Shown here: in pieces, positions 37,603 through 44,815 of the stretch
Layout: each line of letters opens with the position of its first letter
How positions within the stretch are numbered: the first letter of the stretch is position 1
Assembly (NCBI RefSeq): GCF_000017565.1
Contig: NC_009719.1
Coordinates: forward strand, 2,711,001-2,775,000
Reading direction: 5' to 3'
Length of the DNA: 64,000 bases
DNA from: Parvibaculum lavamentivorans DS-1
GTDB taxonomy: Bacteria; Pseudomonadota; Alphaproteobacteria; Parvibaculales; Parvibaculaceae
The notes under the pieces: generated by a model
What the model saw: only the letters and a program-made list of their open reading frames with translations
Databases searched by the model: none
Told to the model about the DNA's origin: nothing
Made by a program: the position numbers and the translations under genes

Positions 37603-38040
37603 TCAGGCGTCCGCTTGCTCGGGGGTGAGGCCGATGGCGGCACGGTAGCTGCCGTCCATGTGGAAGGGCACGGAGGCGTGGTCGTGAAGAATGAGCCATT
37701 TGCCCGCCCGCTTCGTGAAGCAGGTGGTGGTGCGGAACCAGAGATCGACCTTCTCGCCATCCGTCTTGGTGCCGCGCATGTGCTGGAGCGCGGCGGCCCA
37801 GGCGCTGCTGCCTTCAATCACGATCTCCAGGTCCCGTGTTTCGAGGCGGATGGGGCCGTCCCATGTCGCGAACCATGCGGAGGTCGAGGCGGCGTCGAAA
37901 CCGCGATGGAGAAGGGGCGGGGCGAGATCGAAGAAGAAGGCTTCCGGCGCATAGCACGCGGCCAGCGCGCCGGCATCCTTCGCGGCATGCGCCTCCTGAA
38001 TCCTGGCACCGAGGGCGGCGATTTCCTGCTGCGGGCTCAT
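37603..38040 (-). CDS. NTF2-like / SnoaL-type protein
   Basis: A 145-residue single-domain protein of the NTF2 superfamily (DUF4440/SnoaL-like): 'IQEAHAAKDAGALAACYAPEAFFFDLAPPLLHRG' and 'WFRTTTCFTKRAGKWLILHDHASVPF' are the characteristic helix-strand pieces. Members are small enzymes or binding proteins; no specific reaction can be given. Its ATG overlaps the TetR gene stop by ATGA, so it is co-expressed with that regulator and may belong to the same detoxification or metabolic unit. Confidence 0.85.
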   Translation of the reverse strand: MSPQQEIAALGARIQEAHAAKDAGALAACYAPEAFFFDLAPPLLHRGFDAASTSAWFATWDGPIRLETRDLEIVIEGSSAWAAALQHMRGTKTDGEKVDLWFRTTTCFTKRAGKWLILHDHASVPFHMDGSYRAAIGLTPEQADA

Positions 38041-38678
38041 GAGACAGCTCCTTTGCGGGTTCGAGGGGTTTCGAAAAGCGTTTCGATGTAACGCTTCAGG
38101 TGATCGCAGGTTTGGCGGGCGCTGCGGACACCGTTCTCCGCCTTGGCGAGAATGAAGGCGCCTTGCAGGACGGCCTGGATGTGGAGCGAGAGACTGCGCG
38201 CACTCCAGTCCGCATCCAGGCCGCGATCCGCCATGGCTGCCGCGATGTCGGCCTCGAGCATGCGCGCATGGGAAAAGATGTCGGCGGCGCAGGCTTCACG
38301 AATGGCGGGATTGGAGGCGTAGGTTTCCTGCAGCATGGTGCCCATGAGGCAGGTGAAGCCGGCGAGATCGCCCTTCATGAGCGATTTGCGGAAATCGACA
38401 TAGGCGAGGACGCGGTCGAGCGGGTCCTTCGGCGCCTGAAAGGGGGCGTTGCCGAAGAAGTCCTTGTTGGTCTCGGTCCATGAGGAGGCGGCGGCGATGG
38501 CGAGCGCCTCCTTGCTCTCGAAATGATGGAAGAAGGCGCCCTTGGTGACGCCGGCGCCGGCGCAAAGATGATCGACCGTGGTGGCGGTGTAGCCGCGCTC
38601 CCGAATGAGGCGGCGGGCGGCGTCGAGAATTTTCTCCTTCGCACCGTGTCTTGCGGCGGGGGCTTTGGCAGCGGCCAT
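38037..38678 (-). CDS. TetR/AcrR-family transcriptional regulator
   Basis: A 213-residue repressor. Residues ~15-60 form the TetR HTH ('ILDAARRLIRERGYTATTVDHLCAGAGVTKGAFFHHFESKEALA'). The C-terminal part is the ligand-binding domain. It is transcribed divergently from the SDR gene at 38880 and in operon with the NTF2-like gene. A 16-bp near-palindrome 16 bases before its start is a good candidate for its own operator. Ligand unknown. Confidence 0.93.
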   Translation of the reverse strand: MAAAKAPAARHGAKEKILDAARRLIRERGYTATTVDHLCAGAGVTKGAFFHHFESKEALAIAAASSWTETNKDFFGNAPFQAPKDPLDRVLAYVDFRKSLMKGDLAGFTCLMGTMLQETYASNPAIREACAADIFSHARMLEADIAAAMADRGLDADWSARSLSLHIQAVLQGAFILAKAENGVRSARQTCDHLKRYIETLFETPRTRKGAVS

Positions 38679-38693
38679 GATTTCAAACCTCAG

Positions 38694-38709
38694 TACCGAC
38701 TAGTTGGTA
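38694..38709. promoter_or_regulatory. Probable TetR operator
   Basis: TACCGACTAGTTGGTA: a 16-bp palindrome with one mismatched pair. It lies in the divergent region between the TetR gene and the SDR gene. Similar ACCNACTNGTNGGT-type palindromes are common TetR-family sites. Confidence 0.65.
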
Positions 38710-38879
38710 TGTTTTTATGAGGGGCGAGCCAGCATGTCAACAGGGGAGATCAGGCCAGCTCTCCGCAACGGCAAGGCGCCGCACCGCGCCGCGAAATTTG
38801 CGCGCCGGGAAAAAGGCGGCATTCTGTGCGCCATCAAGGCATTCAGCCGAACAGAAAAAGAAGAGAGGGAGGCTCGATC

Positions 38880-39671
38880 ATGAAGCTCGACAGTTCCATT
38901 TCCGCGGTCGTGACCGGCGGCGCGTCGGGCCTTGGCAAGGCGACCGTGACGGCGCTGCGCGCGCTCGGCGCGAAGGTGGCGATCTTCGACCTCAACCGCG
39001 AGAACGGAGAACGGGTGGCGAAGGAGCTCGGCGCGCTTTATTGCGAGGTCAATGTGATGGATGAGGCATCCGTCGATGCGGGCTTCGCGAAGGCGCGGGC
39101 GGAGAACGGGCAGGAGCGGTGCCTCGTGAACTGCGCCGGCGGCGGGCGCGGCGGCAAGACGATTGCGCGCGACAAGAAGACGGGCGAGATCGTTCCCTTC
39201 AAGATCGCGGATTTCGAATATGTGCTGGGACTGAACACGGTGGGCACGTTTCGCTGCATCGTGAAAAGCGCGGCGGGAATGGCGACGCTCGATCCGCTGG
39301 AAGGCGGCGAGCGCGGCGCCATCGTGAATACGGGATCGGTCGCGGCGGAGGACGGGCAGATCGGGCAGGTGGCCTACTCGGCGGCGAAGGCGGCGATCAA
39401 GGGCATGACGCTGACGATTGCGCGCGACCTTTCACGCGAAGGCATACGCATCAACACGATCCTTCCCGGCATCATGGCGACGCCGCCGATGCTGGGCGTG
39501 AAGGACCGCGCGCCGCAGATTTTCGACAATCTGGCGGCGTCGGTGCCTTTTCCGCCAAGGCTCGGCGATCCGTCGGAATATGCGGATCTGGCGCTGACGA
39601 TGCTGAGGAACGGGTATTTCAACGGCGAGACGGTGCGTCTCGACGGCGCCATCAGAATGCCGCCGCGCTGA
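38880..39671 (+). CDS. Short-chain dehydrogenase/reductase
   Basis: A 263-residue classical SDR. The cofactor motif is 'TGGASGLG' (residues 12-19). The catalytic residues are S153, Y166 and K170 in 'NTGSVAAEDGQIGQVAYSAAKAA'. The pattern resembles 3-hydroxyacyl-CoA dehydrogenase type 2 (HSD17B10-like), which uses NAD. The ATG at 38880 has GGGAGG eight bases upstream. Divergent from the TetR gene, it is the probable target of that regulator; substrate undetermined. Confidence 0.9.
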   Translation: MKLDSSISAVVTGGASGLGKATVTALRALGAKVAIFDLNRENGERVAKELGALYCEVNVMDEASVDAGFAKARAENGQERCLVNCAGGGRGGKTIARDKKTGEIVPFKIADFEYVLGLNTVGTFRCIVKSAAGMATLDPLEGGERGAIVNTGSVAAEDGQIGQVAYSAAKAAIKGMTLTIARDLSREGIRINTILPGIMATPPMLGVKDRAPQIFDNLAASVPFPPRLGDPSEYADLALTMLRNGYFNGETVRLDGAIRMPPR

Positions 39672-39681
39672 TTGCGGGCGC

Positions 39682-40857
39682 CTAGGCGGCGGAGCCAAGC
39701 GTCCGCCGAGCGAGGGCGGCGATAAGGTCCGTGCGGGTGACGATGCCGGCGAGGCATTCCTCCGAGAGGACGGGCACAGCGTCGCAGCCGCTTTCCGCCA
39801 GCATCGGCAGCAAGGCGCCAGCCGGCGTGTCGGGCGCCGCCTTCGGGATGCTGACCGACATGACCTCGCCTGCTTTCACGTAAGCAGCACTCCGCGTGTC
39901 GAAGAGGCGCGTCATGGCGGCGACGAAGCCACGGTCGAGACTGAGCGTATCTTCCCTGGCGCGGCGGATCAGGTCGATCTGATAGATGATGCCGAGGAAG
40001 CGGCCGTCTTCAGCCACGACAGGCAGGGATGTGAAGCTGTATTGCCGGAAGAGGTCCGCGACTTCCGACAGCGGCGTGTCGAAGGCGACTGTCACGAGGT
40101 CACGCGACATAATGGCGGCAGCGGTGAGCGGCTCCGTCCTATGCGTGGCCGCCTGCAACTCGGCGGCCCCGATGAGGCGAGCGAGATCCTCGACGCCGAG
40201 GTTCAGCGATTGACGATAGCGCTGAAGAATGCCGGTCAGTTCCTGCTCGCTGAGATCAAGACGCTGCAGCGGCGGCGGATCGGCGGTGCCGAGCGCGTTG
40301 TCTTCCTCGAACTGCCGGAACGGATAACGGCGCCCCGTGAGATGGGCATAGATGACGGCGATGAGCACGAGGATCAGTGTTCCGAGAGCGACTGGCATCA
40401 GAGCGAACATGAAGCCCAGTTCGCGAACCATGTCGGGGCTCAGGGCTGCCGTCATCGCAACTGCGCCCGCCGGCGGATGAATGGCGCGGGCGACGCTCAT
40501 CGCGGCGACGGAGAGGCTGACCGCAAGAACGACGCGCAGAAGCGGATCCGAAATGCTCAGGCACACCGCGACGCTGACCAGCGCGGCAAGCGTGTTGCCG
40601 ACAATCGCCGACCAGGGCTGGGCGAGCGGACTGTTCGGCGCGGCGAAGAGGAGGACCGAGGATGCACCGAACGGAGCAATGAGAAAGAGACCGAGTTCGA
40701 GGTCGACTTTCGGCGAGAGGACGAAGAGCCCCGCGACGCCGAGACCCGCAATCGCGCCGCCGCCCGCGCGCAGGGTCTCCCGCAGGGAAACGCCGGGAAT
40801 GGCGGGACCAAGAGCGCGTACCGAGCGGCGAAGCAGCTTTGCGAGAGGCGATGACAT
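39682..40857 (-). CDS. HPP-family membrane protein with CBS domains
   Basis: A 391-residue protein. The N-terminal half has several TM helices and the signature 'ARAIHPPAGAVAM' (~residue 125), defining the HPP family. The C-terminal half carries two CBS domains ('IMSRDLVTVAFDTPLSEVADLFRQYSFTSLPVVAEDGRFLGIIYQIDLI' and a second copy beginning ~residue 325). Some plant HPP proteins transport nitrite, but bacterial ones are largely uncharacterised. CBS pairs usually bind adenosyl ligands. Single gene, convergent with the SDR gene. Confidence 0.9.
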   Translation of the reverse strand: MSSPLAKLLRRSVRALGPAIPGVSLRETLRAGGGAIAGLGVAGLFVLSPKVDLELGLFLIAPFGASSVLLFAAPNSPLAQPWSAIVGNTLAALVSVAVCLSISDPLLRVVLAVSLSVAAMSVARAIHPPAGAVAMTAALSPDMVRELGFMFALMPVALGTLILVLIAVIYAHLTGRRYPFRQFEEDNALGTADPPPLQRLDLSEQELTGILQRYRQSLNLGVEDLARLIGAAELQAATHRTEPLTAAAIMSRDLVTVAFDTPLSEVADLFRQYSFTSLPVVAEDGRFLGIIYQIDLIRRAREDTLSLDRGFVAAMTRLFDTRSAAYVKAGEVMSVSIPKAAPDTPAGALLPMLAESGCDAVPVLSEECLAGIVTRTDLIAALARRTLGSAA

Positions 40858-40886
40858 GGCGGGGGTTATACACAGATCGCGCAGGC

Positions 40887-40946
40887 GAAGTGACCCCTCC
40901 CCAAAATTCGCAGGCGAATTTTGACCCTCCCGCAGGGGGAGGGTGG
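40887..40946. repeat. Palindromic intergenic repeat
   Basis: Two nested hairpins: AAAATTCGC/GCGAATTTT (40904-40923) and CCCTCCC/GGGAGGG (40926-40944), preceded by 'cccctcccc'. It resembles the second part of the composite repeats at 28.7 and 29.9 kb. It lies between the HPP gene start and the flaF stop. Confidence 0.6.
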
Positions 40947-40978
40947 GAAGAAAGGGAAACCGTCGTGTGGATTGCCGA

Positions 40979-41356
40979 TCAGCCGCGGCTGTAGAGGCCG
41001 GCGGCGATTTCGCGGTTGATCATGATGAGGGTGTCGAGGAGTTGCGGCGCGGGTTCGCGGCTCGACTCGATTTCGCTCGTGCGCTTGAAGATGAAGATGG
41101 CGAGGTTGGCGATGTTCTGCTTGATCTCGCGGGGGAGCGGGTGCTCCTTCTCGGCGGCCGAGGCGGCGAAGACGGTCCAGATGCGGCGATTGTAGAGGAG
41201 CGCGTCACGCAGGGCGCTGGCCGTTTCGTTCGTCCAGTTGTCGCGGATGCGCTGCAACTGGCCGGCGGCGCGGGTCAGGATGGTCGCCTCGAACTCGCGC
41301 GGGTCCTTGGTCGCCATACGCGATGCATTGGCATACGCGTCATGAGGTCTTGACAT
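40979..41356 (-). CDS. flaF: Flagellar biosynthesis regulator FlaF
   Basis: A 125-residue alphaproteobacterial FlaF ('DPREFEATILTRAAGQLQRI...WTVFAASAAEKEHPLPREIKQNIANLAIFIFKRT'). In Caulobacter, FlaF is needed for flagellin translation and export, opposing FlbT. ATG 41356 overlaps the end of flbT; it includes the 'HDAYANA' start that fits the family, so I prefer it to ATG 41317. Transcribed with flbT. Confidence 0.9.
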   Translation of the reverse strand: MSRPHDAYANASRMATKDPREFEATILTRAAGQLQRIRDNWTNETASALRDALLYNRRIWTVFAASAAEKEHPLPREIKQNIANLAIFIFKRTSEIESSREPAPQLLDTLIMINREIAAGLYSRG

Positions 41357-41732
41357 TCTCCAGTAGCCCCCGTTCGTACTCGATCAACTTACGAGCTTCC
41401 TTGAGAGCTTTATACATTTCGCCGGTTAAGATTTTACTGTTCACCGCGTCTATAAATGGCGCAGTCGAGGGGGCTGCGTCGATCACGTCCTTGACGATCT
41501 GGAAGTAGAGATCGTGGTGGGGGCGGGGATCGGGCGCCAGATACATCATCTGAACCAGGAGATAGAGACGCTTGCAGGGCGTATCGGCGTCCGCCGCGCG
41601 GAGGATGTCCTTTTCGCGGAGGATCGGCGTCTCGCCCTCGATGAACAGGCGGGTGCGCTGGTCGTCGTTTGTGATGACGCTGTCGCCCAGGATGAAACGC
41701 TCACCGGGCTTGAGTTCGACTTTGAGAGCCAT
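41340..41732 (-). CDS. flbT: Flagellar biosynthesis repressor FlbT
   Basis: A 130-residue FlbT ('MALKVELKPGERFILGDSVITNDDQRTRLFIEGETPILREKDIL'). In Caulobacter it binds flagellin mRNA leaders and represses translation until the hook is complete. The two flagellin genes just upstream are the expected targets. It overlaps flaF by 17 bases. A terminator at 41872-41897 separates this unit from the flagellin gene, so it should have its own promoter, which I could not place. Confidence 0.92.
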   Translation of the reverse strand: MALKVELKPGERFILGDSVITNDDQRTRLFIEGETPILREKDILRAADADTPCKRLYLLVQMMYLAPDPRPHHDLYFQIVKDVIDAAPSTAPFIDAVNSKILTGEMYKALKEARKLIEYERGLLENVKTS

Positions 41733-41871
41733 TGCGGGGCCGTCCTGACGGAGAATCTCGGAAAATTTCCTGCCCAGTCTAAACTGAATCGCGGGCGGAT
41801 TCCTCGTTTTGTCATATTTTCTTGCGGGCGACCGCGGGCCGTTCCGCCGGAATATGCGGCACCAAAAGGAA

Positions 41872-41897
41872 ACGGCGGGAACCGGGGTTCCCGCCGT
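41872..41897 (-). terminator. Terminator after the first flagellin gene
   Basis: A perfect 12-bp stem ACGGCGGGAACC / GGTTCCCGCCGT with a 2-base loop, 40 bases after the stop codon of the 41937-43064 gene, followed on the reverse strand by TTCCTTTT. Confidence 0.85.
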
Positions 41898-41936
41898 CTT
41901 TTGCCGTTTGCCTGTCCGCGCGAGCGCGGGCGGGTA

Positions 41937-43064
41937 TTAGCGCAGGAGCGAGAGAACGCTCTGTTCGGCCTGTGTCGCGAGCGACAGCGAGGTCTGCGCG
42001 AGAGACTGGCGGGTCTGCAGAGCGAGCAGGTTCGCCGCTTCTTCGTTCGTGTCGGCCAGCGTCAGGTTGCCCGAACCGGTTTCGAGAACCGAAATCATGT
42101 TCGAGGTGAAGTCCTGACGGTTCTGCACGACCGAGAGGTTCGCACCGAAGGTCGAGGCCTGGGCGCGGAGGGTCGCCGTGGCCGTATTCAGGCCAGCAAC
42201 GGCTGTTTCGATGTCCGCATTGGTGGAGAAGTCAGCTTCGTCGATACCGAGATCGTCACCAACCGTCATCGTGACGCCGGTGATGTCCAGCTTGGACGTG
42301 CTGTCTTCGTTGAAGTTCACCGTCAGCGTATCGCCCTTCAGCAGGTTGATGCCGTTGAAGGAAGCGTCGTTCGCGATCTGGTCGATCTGATCGCGGAGGC
42401 CGTTGAAGTCCGTGACGTAGGTCGCACGGGCTTCCGTGAGCGTTTCGCCGTTGTCGGAGGAGAGCGTCGAGCCGAAATCGCCCGAGTCCGCGCCGGCAAT
42501 CGTGATGTCTTCGCCGCTGACGGCCTTGAAGGTCACGCCCGTGCCGGAGACTTCGGCGGTGACGCCCGCCGAGGCGGCGGACAGCTGGTCGTTGATGTCA
42601 GAAACCATCGCCGCGAGCGAACCGTAGTCCTGGTCGAGCGTGATGGTGTCGGCGGAAGCGTCGCCCAGTGCGACCGTGAACGTGGCGCTGGCACCGGAAG
42701 CGGAGTAGTCGGTGTCCGCGTCGGGAGCCGCAGTTGTCGTCAGCGTGGTCGTGGTGGCTTTGGCCTGGAGAGCCTGGTTGGCAACCGACTTCGCCTGGTC
42801 GACGAGCTTCTGGATCGACTTGATGCCTTCATCGGCGGCCTTCAGCGTCTGCACACCGAGGCTCATCGAGTCCTGCAGGGCGCTAAGATCGCTCGCGCGG
42901 GCATTCAGGCCAGCGGCGGTGAAGAAAGACTGGGGATTGTCGAGAGCGCTGGAAACCTTCAGGCCGGAAGCGAGACGGTTCTGCGTCTGCGCCATCATCT
43001 TCGCGGTGCTCTGGAGGGTTTCGAGGTTCGTGCGCACTGCGCTGTTAATGGTGATATCACCCAT
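41937..43064 (-). CDS. Flagellin
   Basis: A 375-residue flagellin. The N-terminal helices ('INSAVRTNLETLQSTAKMMAQTQNRLASGLKVSSALDNPQSFFTAAGLNARASDL') and C-terminal helices ('ALQTRQSLAQTSLSLATQAEQSVLSLLR') are conserved; the middle (~residues 110-250) is the variable surface region, rich in Ala, Asp and Thr. It is a paralogue of the 43257-44438 gene and should be a filament subunit. A possible promoter element lies at 43138-43152. A GGCTC...GAGCC hairpin in the 5' leader could be a translational control element. Confidence 0.95.
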   Translation of the reverse strand: MGDITINSAVRTNLETLQSTAKMMAQTQNRLASGLKVSSALDNPQSFFTAAGLNARASDLSALQDSMSLGVQTLKAADEGIKSIQKLVDQAKSVANQALQAKATTTTLTTTAAPDADTDYSASGASATFTVALGDASADTITLDQDYGSLAAMVSDINDQLSAASAGVTAEVSGTGVTFKAVSGEDITIAGADSGDFGSTLSSDNGETLTEARATYVTDFNGLRDQIDQIANDASFNGINLLKGDTLTVNFNEDSTSKLDITGVTMTVGDDLGIDEADFSTNADIETAVAGLNTATATLRAQASTFGANLSVVQNRQDFTSNMISVLETGSGNLTLADTNEEAANLLALQTRQSLAQTSLSLATQAEQSVLSLLR

Positions 43065-43137
43065 CGTCGTAGTCCTTTCCTAGGAACTGTCTTGACCGGC
43101 TCTTTCTGAGCCATGTTCGAAGCATGCAGGACGGATG

Positions 43138-43152
43138 TTAAAAGGCGGTAAA
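43138..43152 (-). promoter_or_regulatory. TTTA-N7-TTAA element upstream of flagellin
   Basis: Read on the reverse strand: TTTA (43152-43149), seven bases, TTAA (43141-43138). This is one base from the CtrA consensus TTAA-N7-TTAA. It is 74 bases before the ATG; the other flagellin gene has the same motif 70 bases before its ATG. Confidence 0.5.
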
Positions 43153-43207
43153 TCGCCCGATTTTTTTCGATTGTTTTTCAAAAAGCTTTTTTCAGGCCGT
43201 TAAACAA

Positions 43208-43235
43208 AAAGGGCGGACCGTGCGGTCCGCCCTTT
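43208..43235 (-). terminator. Terminator after the second flagellin gene
   Basis: A 12-bp stem AAAGGGCGGACC / GGTCCGCCCTTT, loop GTGC, followed on the reverse strand by TTTTTGTTT; 22 bases beyond the stop at 43257. It keeps the two flagellin genes on separate transcripts. Confidence 0.88.
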
Positions 43236-43256
43236 GTGTTCGCAGAGATTTTATTC

Positions 43257-44438
43257 TTAACCGAAGAGACGCAGCACACCCTGTTCGGCCTGGTTCGCAA
43301 GCGACAGGGCAGTGGTGCCGAGCTGCTGGCGGGTCTGCAGGGCGAGCATTTTCGCACCTTCTTCGTTGGTATCGGCGACGGTGAGGTTCGACGCGCCGGT
43401 CTCCAGCGTGTTGACGAGGGACTTCGTGAAGTCCTGACGGATCTGCACCACACCGAGGTTCGCACCGAAGGTCGAGGCCTGCTGGCGCAGCACGTTGGTG
43501 GCGGAGTTCAGCGTATCGACGAAGGCCTTGATGCCCGCATCGAGAGCGAAACCGTGATTGCCGGATTCATTGTCCACGGCGCCGATGTTGAGATCGCCTT
43601 CCGGTGTCAGGTCTACGCCTTCAATGTCGAGCTTGCTGGTCTGCTCGGTATTGAAGAAGACGCTGAGCGTGTCGCCCTTCAGGAGATTGACGCCCTTGTA
43701 GCTGGCATCCCTGGCGAGCTGTTCGATCTGTTCACGGAGATTGTTGAAGTCGCGCTCGAACTTGTCGCGGTTCACGCCGTCGGTGGCGGTGGTGCGGGAA
43801 CCGAGCAGGCCGCTGAGGCTGACCGGGGTGACACCGCTCGCCGCCGTGACGGCGACATCGCGGCCGTTGGCGCCTTCGAATGTGAGCTGACCTTCCGGGG
43901 TGAGCGCGGCCGTCAGCGGCTCGTCGCCGTCGAAAGTGTCGTTCGCCCAGTCGATGAGGTCCTGCACCGTCGCGATGTTGCCGGAGGCGGCGCCGATCGT
44001 GACCGTCTCGGTGACTTCGCCGACCGTGATGGTGATGGTGTTGCCGGTGGCAAGATCGCCGAGGCCGTTGAGGGCCGTGGCGGCGGAAAGCGCGGCGCCG
44101 GTCTGGTTGCCGGTGATGACGGCGGCCTTGACCTTGGTTTCAAGCGCCTGGTTCGCGACGGCCTTCATGCTGTCGACGAGTTTCAGGATCGACTTGATAC
44201 CCTGGTCGGCGGCTTCGAGCGTCTGGACGCCCTGGCCCATCGCATCGAGCAAGCTGTTCAAATCGGATGCGCGGTTGTTGAGGCCCTGCGCGGTGAAGAA
44301 TGAGGTCGGGCTGTCGACAGCGCTGCGCACCTTGAGGCCCGTCGCCAGACGCAGCTGCGTCTCGTCGAGCATCTTCGCGGTGTTCTGCATGCTGAGCAGG
44401 TTCGACCGGATCGCGCCGGAAAGGACTACATCAGCCAT
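43257..44438 (-). CDS. Flagellin
   Basis: A 393-residue flagellin with ends like those of its neighbour ('AIRSNLLSMQNTAKMLDETQLRLATGLKVRSAVDSPTSFFTAQGLNNRASDL' and 'ALQTRQQLGTTALSLANQAEQGVLRLFG'). The variable centre differs clearly from the other copy and is Thr/Val-rich. Two divergent flagellins suggest a composite filament. A short GGAGGGTAGAG ribosome site precedes the ATG. Confidence 0.95.
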   Translation of the reverse strand: MADVVLSGAIRSNLLSMQNTAKMLDETQLRLATGLKVRSAVDSPTSFFTAQGLNNRASDLNSLLDAMGQGVQTLEAADQGIKSILKLVDSMKAVANQALETKVKAAVITGNQTGAALSAATALNGLGDLATGNTITITVGEVTETVTIGAASGNIATVQDLIDWANDTFDGDEPLTAALTPEGQLTFEGANGRDVAVTAASGVTPVSLSGLLGSRTTATDGVNRDKFERDFNNLREQIEQLARDASYKGVNLLKGDTLSVFFNTEQTSKLDIEGVDLTPEGDLNIGAVDNESGNHGFALDAGIKAFVDTLNSATNVLRQQASTFGANLGVVQIRQDFTKSLVNTLETGASNLTVADTNEEGAKMLALQTRQQLGTTALSLANQAEQGVLRLFG

Positions 44439-44815
44439 TTTCTCTACCCTCCAGGGTTTGGCCAGGCCGTCTCATGGCGGCACGGGCACTACACTCGGCA
44501 TTAATCATTAATTCGACGTAAACGAACCAAACTGCATTGCGATTTGACTGTCAGTCCGACTATTCGGGTCTTCAGCCGCTTCGCGCTCAATCCGGATGCA
44601 GGAACCGGCCATGCCGAGTTTCGAATCCACAAGATTGCTTGCCCTCTCATTGGCAAGACGCGGGCCAAGTCAAAAAATGTAATGAAATCAATTGGTTGGT
44701 ATTTTGCGCAGGCGGCGTTGTGGGCATGGATTGCCGTACCGGGGGAAAAATTTTCCGTCTTACCCGGAAAATTGCGTCGCTTGCCGGTCGGACAGAAGCG
44801 GCGTGGAAACCGGTG
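44439..44815. other. 377-bp gap between flagellin and TPR/glycosyltransferase genes
   Basis: It contains the flagellin promoter element at 44508-44522. Toward the TPR gene I see no ORF with coding character, hairpin terminator or repeat. No sigma-54 element was found on the reverse strand. Confidence 0.5.
44508..44522 (-). promoter_or_regulatory. TTTA-N7-TTAA element upstream of flagellin
   Basis: Read on the reverse strand: TTTA (44522-44519), seven bases, TTAA (44511-44508). It is 70 bases before the ATG and matches the element before the other flagellin gene. Confidence 0.5.
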
